Both the position numbers and the translations under genes were made by a program. The notes beneath the pieces are model-generated. The model worked only from the letters and a program-made list of their open reading frames with translations, did not search any database and was not told the DNA's origin. From the NCBI RefSeq assembly GCF_003946395.1, contig NZ_RHNZ01000008.1:1-64000 (forward strand): a stretch of DNA of 64,000 nt, written 5' to 3'. This document shows positions 23,715-30,370 of this stretch, one piece after another (the stretch's first letter is position 1; the number at the start of each line of letters is the position of its first letter). The DNA is from Levilactobacillus fuyuanensis (GTDB lineage Bacteria; Bacillota; Bacilli; Lactobacillales; Lactobacillaceae).

Positions 23715-24398
23715 CTAGGCTGTGTGGTCCACACGCCGGGCGAGTAAGTCTCCAATTAATTGAATAGCAAACACGATAACTAAGATAATCAACATCGCCA
23801 TGACGGTCACGTCGGTTTCAAATCGACTGTAACCAACGTTGATGGCCAAGTTACCTAAACCACCACCCCCGATGGCACCAGCCATCGCGGTCAGGTCGAT
23901 CAGACTGATCAACGTTAGGACGGACGAGCGGATAATATCCGGAAGCCCTTCTTTTAAGTAAACGCGAAAGATAATGGCAATCGGACCAGAACCAACGGAC
24001 TCGGCAGCTTCAACCACCCCATGGTCAACTTCGGCCAAGGCGTTTTGAATCTGACGGGCATAGAACGGTGCGGAACCAATGACCAGCGGCACAATGGCTG
24101 CGGTCGTCCCAATCGCCGTCCCCACAATGATCCGGGTCAGCGGTGCAATCACGGCCAGTAAGATAACGAATGGGATCGACCGGCACAGGTTAACCAGCTT
24201 ATCCAAGATGTTATAAACGACGCGATTTTCCAAGATGCCACCGGGTTGGGTGACAATCAAACCAATCCCGATAGCCATCCCAATAATCCCGGCAACAATG
24301 GCCGTAATAGCCGTCATGTAGAGGGTTTCGCCGGTCGCCTGCAGGAAGTCACTCTTAATCGTGACCGCGTTAGGAAAGTATTTTGCTAATAAATTCAC
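23715..24398 (-). CDS. metI: Methionine ABC transporter permease MetI
   Basis: A 227-residue inner-membrane permease with five to six helices. The EAA loop that contacts MetN is VEAAESVGSGPIAIIFRVYLKEGLP (split over the interface helices), and the NVGYSRFET tail is typical. It starts directly after the metN stop codon. It forms MetN2I2 with the upstream ATPase and receives methionine from MetQ. Last gene of the operon. Confidence 0.94.
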   Translation of the reverse strand: MNLLAKYFPNAVTIKSDFLQATGETLYMTAITAIVAGIIGMAIGIGLIVTQPGGILENRVVYNILDKLVNLCRSIPFVILLAVIAPLTRIIVGTAIGTTAAIVPLVIGSAPFYARQIQNALAEVDHGVVEAAESVGSGPIAIIFRVYLKEGLPDIIRSSVLTLISLIDLTAMAGAIGGGGLGNLAINVGYSRFETDVTVMAMLIILVIVFAIQLIGDLLARRVDHTA

Positions 24399-25460
24399 TT
24401 AGGCCACCTCCGAATCGTTAGGGTTCAAATGGGTAATGTTGATGCCGGCATCCTGACAGTATTGCCAAGCGGCAGCCAACTTATCCGGTTCACCAGACAT
24501 CACCACAATCAAGTTACCCAACGGCGTGTCCTGCAGAATTTCAACGTTTCCATATAAGATGTTTGAGACCACACCATACCGTTTATACAACTCGGTAATC
24601 AGTGGTGCATCGGTGCTAGCACCCACATACTGTAGCTGAACCAATTGCTGGCTCTCACTGAGATTGAGGGTTGCCGCTTGCCGGAAAATCTTTTCCAGCG
24701 CCTGGTTGATCTGCGTCGCCGTATTGATGAAGTCCTGCGTCAGCGGCTTTTCTGGTCGACTAAAGATTGTGACCAGATCGCCCCGTTCGATGATTTCCCC
24801 AGCTTCCATGACGGCAACCTTGTTGCAAATTTCCTTAACGGCTTCCATTTCATGGGTAATCAGTACAACCGTCAAATCTAATTCCTTGTTCAACCGCTTC
24901 AGTAATTCCAAAATGGATGAAGTGGTCTTGGGGTCCAACGCACTGGTTGCTTCATCACTGATCAGAATTTCTGGATCATTCGCCAAGGCTCTGGCAATGG
25001 CGACCCGCTGCTTCTGGCCACCAGAAAGTTGGGCAGGATAATCCTCGGCCTTTTCACTCAGGCCAACCAGGTCCAACAGGTGAGCAACCTTCTTCTTCCG
25101 CTCATCGCGGGCAAGCCGACCCTTTAAGGGGTAGCCAACGTTATCCGCAATCGTCCGGGAAGCCATCAGGTTAAAGTGTTGGAAGATCATCCCAATTTTC
25201 GTCCGCGCAGTCCGTAACTCGCGGGGATTCAAGGCCAGAATGTCCTGACCACTGACCTCTACGGAACCGGCAGTAGGCCGTTGGAGCCGGTTGATGACCC
25301 GCACCAACGTACTCTTCCCGGCGCCGGAATACCCGACGACCCCGTAGATGTCGCCGCGCTCTACCGTCAGCGAAACCTTTTTAACGGCTTCAACGGTCTG
25401 TCCCTTATTATGGAAGGTGACGTCGATATCTTTTAACTGAATAATCGCTTCGTTAGTCAA
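24399..25460 (-). CDS. metN: Methionine ABC transporter ATPase MetN
   Basis: A 353-residue ATPase: Walker [14 protein letters not shown]-loop FQHFNLM, signature LSGGQKQR, Walker [13 protein letters not shown] and His in LITHEME. The C-terminal NIL domain (about 270-345) is present; in homologues it senses internal methionine and inhibits transport. The TTG start has GGAG 9 nt upstream. A stable hairpin separates it from metQ and may set relative mRNA levels. Confidence 0.95.
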   Translation of the reverse strand: MTNEAIIQLKDIDVTFHNKGQTVEAVKKVSLTVERGDIYGVVGYSGAGKSTLVRVINRLQRPTAGSVEVSGQDILALNPRELRTARTKIGMIFQHFNLMASRTIADNVGYPLKGRLARDERKKKVAHLLDLVGLSEKAEDYPAQLSGGQKQRVAIARALANDPEILISDEATSALDPKTTSSILELLKRLNKELDLTVVLITHEMEAVKEICNKVAVMEAGEIIERGDLVTIFSRPEKPLTQDFINTATQINQALEKIFRQAATLNLSESQQLVQLQYVGASTDAPLITELYKRYGVVSNILYGNVEILQDTPLGNLIVVMSGEPDKLAAAWQYCQDAGINITHLNPNDSEVA

Positions 25461-25545
25461 ATCTTCGTTCTCCTTACTCGCCTATGCTGGCAATTTTCTC
25501 TCTACTTATGTGTTAACTCTCCAACCCCACCGTCGACAGCGCTCA

Positions 25546-25590
25546 GGCACCATTGCTGTGAGGATACCATCATCAGCACAGCACGGTGCC
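25546..25590 (-). promoter_or_regulatory. Intercistronic hairpin between metQ and metN
   Basis: GGCACC pairs with GGTGCC and GCTGTG with CACAGC around a long loop. No T-run follows, so it is more likely an mRNA processing or stability element than a terminator. The metQ to metN gap is about 200 bp, large for an ABC operon. Confidence 0.55.
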
Positions 25591-25659
25591 CGTCAGTCAT
25601 CAACGATCTTTAGTTGGTTAGCTTAAATTAACGTGATGCCTTTGACAATGCGCTTCTGT

Positions 25660-26475
25660 TTACCAAGCTGGAATGGTCAAGCCGTGGTAGTACTTCGTCA
25701 ACAACTTCTTCGTGGCTTCAGTCTGGTAAGCCTTCACGATCTTCTTGTAGGTCTTGTTGTTCTTATCAGACTTGTTGGTAGCGATGATGTTGATGTAAGG
25801 AATGGAAGCCTTGTTGATCTTTTCCTTGAAGATGGTTTCGCTGTTTGGCAACTTAGCTTCAGCAGCGAACTCGTTGTTGATAACGGCCCCGGTAGCATCG
25901 GTCAATGAACGTGGTGTTTGCGCAGCGTCAACGGCGGTAATCTTCAAGTTCAACTTGTTTTGCGTGATGTTCTTTGGTGTTGGTAATTCAACCTTGGAAT
26001 CCACCTTAATCAAGCCAGCGGATTGCAGTAAATGTAAAGCCCGGCCTTCATTGGTTGAATCATTAGGAATGGTTATTTGGTCACCCTTCTTGATGTCAGA
26101 AACGTTCTTAACCTTCTTGGAGTATAACCGTAGTGGTGCGCGGACGGTCTTGCCGATGGCAACGATGTTAGACTTGTGCGCCTTGTTCCATTGGTCCATG
26201 AAGTACGTGTGTTGGAAAGAGTTCAGGTCAATTTCGTGGTTCGTCAACGCAGCGTTAGGCTGGTTGTAATCGGTGAAGGTCACCAGCTTGATGTTGATCC
26301 CTTGCTTTTTCAGCTTTGATTGGATAGGTTTCCAGATCTTTTCGTCGGAACCCATGATCCCAACTTTAACAGTCTTGTTGCTGGAACTACTGCTGGACTT
26401 ACCACAACCAGCAACGATTAACAATGGAATCAATAATACCAAGAGCCAACTAAAGTGTTTAAATGATTTCTTCAT
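25660..26475 (-). CDS. metQ: Methionine-binding lipoprotein MetQ
   Basis: A 271-residue extracellular lipoprotein of the NlpA/MetQ family. The signal peptide ends in IVAGC with Cys24 lipidated, followed by a Ser-rich linker. VKVGIMGSDEKIW, HEIDLNSFQHTYFMDQW and ITIPNDSTNEGRALHLLQ are the usual ligand-site blocks. AAGGGG is 9 nt before the ATG; a TTG two codons earlier is too close. First gene of metQNI, behind a T-box, so methionine starvation should raise its expression. Confidence 0.95.
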   Translation of the reverse strand: MKKSFKHFSWLLVLLIPLLIVAGCGKSSSSSSNKTVKVGIMGSDEKIWKPIQSKLKKQGINIKLVTFTDYNQPNAALTNHEIDLNSFQHTYFMDQWNKAHKSNIVAIGKTVRAPLRLYSKKVKNVSDIKKGDQITIPNDSTNEGRALHLLQSAGLIKVDSKVELPTPKNITQNKLNLKITAVDAAQTPRSLTDATGAVINNEFAAEAKLPNSETIFKEKINKASIPYINIIATNKSDKNNKTYKKIVKAYQTEATKKLLTKYYHGLTIPAW

Positions 26476-26540
26476 ACTCAATATCCCCTTTATAATAAGT
26501 CATAATTAATTTGTTTAAATGTCGCGAGAGAAAACGGTGA

Positions 26541-26840
26541 CCAAAAGAAAAGAGTCCGCTTCTAAATTAATAGAAACGAACTCTGTCGTGGTACCATTCT
26601 AATTCAAGTCAGACGTATGCCGACCCCTCATTAACACTCGCCAGCTTGCGCCTTAAAGTGCGTGCACGATAATGAGTGCCAAGCATTACCACTTCATCAC
26701 TAGGACTTAGCAGTACCAATTCATTTCAGGCCATCTTCACCCCGCCGTGGGTTACTCGCTTTCAGCAAAACGCGAGCTCTCTTGAAACCATTGACGGTGG
26801 TTACTCTCCTGATCACATTGTTTTCAATCGCTTAATTTAA
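26541..26840 (-). promoter_or_regulatory. T-box riboswitch (predicted methionine-specific)
   Basis: The minus-strand leader carries the T-box core GAATGGTACCACG (26588-26600) and stem I landmarks (GAGAGTAACCACC near the start). The antiterminator is followed by the terminator GAGTTCGTTTCTA/TAGAAGCGGACTC (26552-26583) with a T-run. An ATG specifier candidate lies at 26722-26724 within CTGAAATGAATT, which fits a methionine tRNA and the metQNI genes. The specifier loop was placed by eye. Confidence 0.88.
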
Positions 26841-26845
26841 TAGCA

Positions 26846-26874
26846 AGTCTAATGCAACTTTAATCCGCTGTCAA
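26846..26874 (-). promoter_or_regulatory. Promoter of the metQNI T-box transcript
   Basis: TTGACA (26869-26874) and TAGACT (26846-26851) on the minus strand are exactly 17 bp apart, immediately upstream of the T-box. Confidence 0.8.
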
Positions 26875-26986
26875 GGAAAACCTTTAATAAATTTATTTAT
26901 AAGGAGCCCCGTCCCACCGGGCTTTTACCGCTACGTCTACTTTTCAATCGGTTTCAAGCGTACGGAAATTCTCACGTAAATTTCAC

Positions 26987-27535
26987 TTAATCCCCGATAA
27001 TCTGCTCTTGCAAGATGCCAGCTGCCAGTAAGAACATGTGCGTCACGACTGGACCGACAAAGCTGAAGCCCCGTCGCTTTAAATCCTTGGCGACGGCACT
27101 ACCAATAGCCGACTGATTGGTCAGCGCATCACGGGTCACTGCCGGTAGAAGATACGGTGTCCCATCAACAAACGCCCACAGGTAGGCACTGAAGCTACCA
27201 AACTCCGCCTGTACTTTAAGGATGGCCCGTGCATTCCGTAAAACGGCATGGATTTTACGCTGATTGCCAATCATCTCGGGATCGGTAGCAATCTCGGGAA
27301 TTGCCAGCTCATCAATCATCGCGGCCACTTTGGGAATCGTCATGCCGGCAAAAACCCGCCGGTAGACTGGTAGCTTGCTGGCCGCCGCCTGCCAACTCAA
27401 GCCGACTTGGAACACACCAACCGTGAGGAGCTCAAACAGAACGTGGTCATCGTAAGTGGGTGTTCCGAAATACGCGTGGTACTCCTGCACGCCATCCGTA
27501 TGCCAGTCTTGGCCGTCATTTGGACTGATAGTCAT
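26987..27535 (-). CDS. Tag-family 3-methyladenine glycosylase paralogue with altered active site
   Basis: A 182-residue HhH-fold protein of the Tag family. EYHAYFGTPTYDDHVLFELL, FQVGLSWQAA and RRGFSFVGPVVTH match Tag. By alignment on GLSW, the base-contacting Glu (E. coli Glu38) is Gly40. Of the zinc ligands only His20 remains; the N-terminal Cys and the C-terminal His and Cys are missing (AAGILQEQIIGD). It may recognise a different lesion or be non-catalytic. AGGAGG precedes the ATG; a longer frame upstream runs into repeat E and is not coding. A canonical Tag lies at 39 kb. Confidence 0.82.
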   Translation of the reverse strand: MTISPNDGQDWHTDGVQEYHAYFGTPTYDDHVLFELLTVGVFQVGLSWQAAASKLPVYRRVFAGMTIPKVAAMIDELAIPEIATDPEMIGNQRKIHAVLRNARAILKVQAEFGSFSAYLWAFVDGTPYLLPAVTRDALTNQSAIGSAVAKDLKRRGFSFVGPVVTHMFLLAAGILQEQIIGD

Positions 27536-27605
27536 GTTCAGCCGCCTCCTTTGATTGCTAAAATCCATTGTACACGAAGCTAGGGCAGATTGCGATTGAC
27601 CTTGG

Positions 27606-27815
27606 GTTTGCGAGCCTGTCGCCTGCGGCTGCCAGGAATTCCGCCTGCTGTGGGGACGCTTCAGCCTGAGAAACGGGCTTCTCGCTCGATTTGAAGCCAC
27701 GAAGAACACGTGTCTCCAAAGTCGCCCGTGATGTAAACCGGCCTAAAACGCCAGTTAACATCACCTCCACGGCTGGCTGCATCCCTGACCTCCTCCAGCT
27801 AAAACAGCTCTCAAC
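27606..27815 (+). repeat. Structured interspersed repeat, copy E (core 27619-27801)
   Basis: A 183-bp core starting TCGCCTGCGGCTGCCAGG and ending CCTGACCTCCTCCAGCTA, where the right end differs from the others by one base. GTTTGCGAGCCTGT on the left is an imperfect inverted repeat of AACAGCTCTCAAC on the right. It lies just upstream of the Tag paralogue, about 340 bp from copy F in the opposite orientation. Confidence 0.85.
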
Positions 27816-27923
27816 ATGCCACACCGAGTCCACAACAAGAAGCTTTCAAGTCATAAGCGTCACGTCATGAACTTACCCAGCCATCCCTATCATTCTTCAT
27901 TCCTGAACATTCACGCATAGACA

Positions 27924-27965
27924 AAGACCATTAATCCTGGCGTTTGGTCCAGAATTAATGGTCTT
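27924..27965. repeat. Isolated inverted repeat between copies E and F
   Basis: AAGACCATTAAT pairs perfectly with ATTAATGGTCTT, with CTGG/CCAG inside. On the minus strand a short T-rich tail (TTTGTCT) follows, so it may be the real terminator for oppA at 28.3 kb. Otherwise the 27,816-28,137 stretch holds no gene that I can see. Confidence 0.6.
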
Positions 27966-28137
27966 CTTGGGAAATAACTGTACGGCATCACGACACTCTA
28001 GCTGGGAAAGCTACCCCAAAATCATTCCGTGCCCACCACTGATGATTTGTTAGAGAATCATGAACCGACAGTCTTTCAGCTGACTGAAATTTTCCCGTTA
28101 TATCTACAATATGAATAACAACAAGTACTCACGATTA

Positions 28138-28320
28138 ATAAATAGTTGACGGTAAATCTAGCCGGAGGAGGTCAGAAACGTAACCGGTCATGGGACGCAC
28201 TTGAAAACACATGCCTTTCGTGGCTTCAAGTCGAGGATCAAGACCGCTCTCAGGCTTGATCCGCTCCCCACAGCAGGTGGCGTTTCTGACAGCCGCAGGC
28301 GAGATCCACCTGCTATTTAA
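28138..28320 (-). repeat. Structured interspersed repeat, copy F (core 28159-28302, reverse orientation)
   Basis: Read on the minus strand it begins TCGCCTGCGGCTGTCAG and ends CTGACCTCCTCCGGCTA. GTCAGAAACG near the left end pairs perfectly with CGTTTCTGAC near the right end, a third distinct pair at the position of GCCAAG/CTTGGC in copy A. The flanks TAAATAG and CTATTTA also pair, and the latter overlaps the oppA stop codon. Confidence 0.88.
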
Positions 28321-29962
28321 TATAAGCGTACTTGTAACTCCACTGCGTACCGGCAGTGTTGTGAATAACACCTTTAATCGTTGACCGCTGCAGGTAGGCA
28401 TAGTTCGCCTGGTAGAGTGGCGTAAAGCTTTGTTCCTTGTTGATCAGCTTAGACGCCTGAACCATGTCGTGCCACCGGGCTTCATTGTTCCCAGCATCGG
28501 CACCCTGCGCTTTATCGATCAAGGCATCGTAGCGCTTGTTGGACCACTTACCGTAGTTCAAGGCATTGGAACTGACTGGAATCTGTAAGAAGGAAATTGG
28601 GTCATTGAAGTCGGCCCCCCAGTGAGACAGATAGAGGTCAAAGTCCCCACTGGTCGAGCGTGACTGTGCAACGGAAGCTGGGACGTTTTCAATCTTCAGG
28701 TTGAAGCCACTCAAGTTCTTTTCTAACGTGCTCTTCAGATACTGGGTCACAGTGCTGGCCGCAACATCATCGTTGCCGGCTAAAATGTTCAAGTTAACTT
28801 TCTTAATACCCAATTGTTTCAGACCGGCTGCCCACTTCTGCTTGGCCAACTTGGGATTATAGGTCGTGGCGTTCTTGACTGTTTGTTGCTTGGCGAAGTC
28901 TTCACCCGTCTTGGGATCACTCGCTAAGCCACTGGCAACGAATCCGGTTGGCGTCACGGAACCATCCCCCAAGACCTTCTTAGTCAACTGGCTACGGTTG
29001 ATGGAGAGGGCAATGGCCTGCCGAATATTGCGATTATTCATGATCCGCCGCTTCTCTTGATTGGCATCCTTGAAGTTATATTTCAGATGAATCACGATGG
29101 AATACGGGTATTCCTTGAAGGCACTGTTGTTCTTGTAATTCTTAACCTGTTCCGTCGAAAGCTGTGCGAAGTCAAGCTTCTTGTTCTGGTACAGGCTCAA
29201 TCCAGTCTGTGGATTGGTGACCACTTGGTAATTGATCTTCTGAAGCTTAACTACCTTCTTATCCCAGTAGTGGTTATTCTTGACGAAGGACCAAGTATTC
29301 CCCGTCCCACTCCAGTTCGTAATCTTAAAGGGACCACTGTAGACCATGTACTGTGACTTCGTAGCATACTTCTTGCCATACTTGTTGACGACCTTTTCAT
29401 TTTGGGGGGCAAATAGTGGGTAAGCCATCAGAATCTTGAAGTACGCAATTGGTTTGTCCAACTGAATCACGACGGTCTGTTGGTCCTTAGCGCGAATCCC
29501 AATGGTATCCGGACTAGCCTTGCCCGCAATGATTTTATCGCCGTTCTTGATGCCGGAGAACATAGTCGTGTAGGACGCCTTAGTTGCCGGCGTTAACGTC
29601 CGTCGCCAGGAATAAACGAAGTCTTGTGCGGTGATCTTGTCCCCGTTACTCCACTTGGCATTGTCGCGAATGTGAAAAGTCCATGTCTTCTTGTCCTTGG
29701 AAACTTTGGCAGAATCCGCTAGGCCTGGTGCAACCTTCCCGTTCTTACCAAGACGGTAGAAACTTTCAAAGACATTTCCCGTCTGACCATACCCTGTCGC
29801 TTTGGCCAGGTCGATAGTGTCGAGCTGTGCCGTAGCGGGAAGTTTTAACTCTTGTGATGGCTTAGTCGTTGATGCCGTTTGACCGCAGGCAGCTAGTCCT
29901 AATCCCATTGCAATAACTGCGGCGACTAAGCCAATACTGGTCCATTTTTTCATAAAATTCAT
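28313..29962 (-). CDS. oppA: Oligopeptide-binding lipoprotein OppA behind a Cys-rich leader
   Basis: A 549-residue SBP_bac_5 lipoprotein. The signal peptide ends LGLAAC with Cys26 lipidated; KWSNGDKITAQDFVYSWRR and NNHYWDKKVVKLQKINY are characteristic. AAAGGGAG lies close upstream of the ATG used; an ATG three codons later is the alternative. No other Opp subunits adjoin. Expression is predicted to depend on the leader peptide and terminator at 30.02-30.21 kb, which points to uptake of sulfur-amino-acid-containing peptides or cystine-type nutrients. Its 3' end abuts repeat copy F. Confidence 0.92.
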   Translation of the reverse strand: MNFMKKWTSIGLVAAVIAMGLGLAACGQTASTTKPSQELKLPATAQLDTIDLAKATGYGQTGNVFESFYRLGKNGKVAPGLADSAKVSKDKKTWTFHIRDNAKWSNGDKITAQDFVYSWRRTLTPATKASYTTMFSGIKNGDKIIAGKASPDTIGIRAKDQQTVVIQLDKPIAYFKILMAYPLFAPQNEKVVNKYGKKYATKSQYMVYSGPFKITNWSGTGNTWSFVKNNHYWDKKVVKLQKINYQVVTNPQTGLSLYQNKKLDFAQLSTEQVKNYKNNSAFKEYPYSIVIHLKYNFKDANQEKRRIMNNRNIRQAIALSINRSQLTKKVLGDGSVTPTGFVASGLASDPKTGEDFAKQQTVKNATTYNPKLAKQKWAAGLKQLGIKKVNLNILAGNDDVAASTVTQYLKSTLEKNLSGFNLKIENVPASVAQSRSTSGDFDLYLSHWGADFNDPISFLQIPVSSNALNYGKWSNKRYDALIDKAQGADAGNNEARWHDMVQASKLINKEQSFTPLYQANYAYLQRSTIKGVIHNTAGTQWSYKYAYIK

Positions 29963-30019
29963 AGCTCCCTTTTCCTCAAATTTAGTGGTGTGCAATCCCC
30001 AAATTCGTGTTTAAGTACA

Positions 30020-30103
30020 GAAAAAGGCGGGTCTCCCTTCACATAATCGTGATGGGAAACCCGCCTACAGTGACAACAATCGCTGTTGTCGTCTTTATGT
30101 AGG
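30020..30103 (-). promoter_or_regulatory. Attenuator hairpins of oppA (competing hairpin and terminator)
   Basis: On the minus strand a hairpin CCTACA...TGTAGG (30064-30103, with GACAACA/TGTTGTC inside) is followed by a strong terminator, GGCGGGT/ACCCGCC (30026-30065), with T5. The two share the bases at 30064-30065. The hairpin starts 1-2 nt after the leader peptide stop codon, so ribosome position can decide which structure forms. Confidence 0.85.
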
Positions 30104-30104
30104 T

Positions 30105-30209
30105 CTACTGGTTAGCCGGAAAATCACGATTAAACGCAACACAAACAAGCACGTTACATTGGCAACATGCGGCTAACATCATTTGTTGTTGGTTGGCGTT
30201 TACGAACAT
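30105..30209 (-). CDS. Cysteine-rich leader peptide of the oppA attenuator
   Basis: A 34-residue ORF, MFVNANQQQMMLAACCQC then NVLVCVAFNRDFPANQ, with AGGAGGG 8 nt before the ATG. Cys codons are clustered at 15, 16, 18 and 23, and Met at 10 and 11. The 11 bases just before the ATG (GGAAAATCACG) are the exact reverse complement of codons 28-31 (CGTGATTTTCC), so the translation start region and the end of the ORF pair in the RNA. This is a classical attenuation leader layout: slow reading of Cys codons should alter the downstream folding. Not a functional protein. Confidence 0.85.
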   Translation of the reverse strand: MFVNANQQQMMLAACCQCNVLVCVAFNRDFPANQ

Positions 30210-30260
30210 CGTGATTTTCCCTCCTAACTTTTTGTAATCGAATTGGATTGCACAAGATTA

Positions 30261-30289
30261 AAGATAGCCTTCTTCTTTCGATTTGTCAA
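30261..30289 (-). promoter_or_regulatory. Promoter of the leader-oppA transcript
   Basis: TTGACA (30284-30289) and TATCTT (30261-30266) on the minus strand are 17 bp apart, giving a leader of about 290 nt before oppA. Confidence 0.85.
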
Positions 30290-30370
30290 AAGAAAAAACT
30301 CGTCACTAACATCTCCCCCTGGAAAACTGTATACTGGTGATAGTTGAATTAGTAGAAAGGATTTGAACGT

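Noticed and set aside
27558-27833. 91-residue frame and the N-terminal extension of the Tag paralogue over repeat E
   Set aside because: Overlaps repeat E; the true Tag start has AGGAGG at 27,535 and no ribosome site supports the longer forms.
28135-28401. 88-residue frame over repeat F and the oppA end
   Set aside because: Composed of repeat sequence plus antisense or out-of-frame oppA; no start signals.
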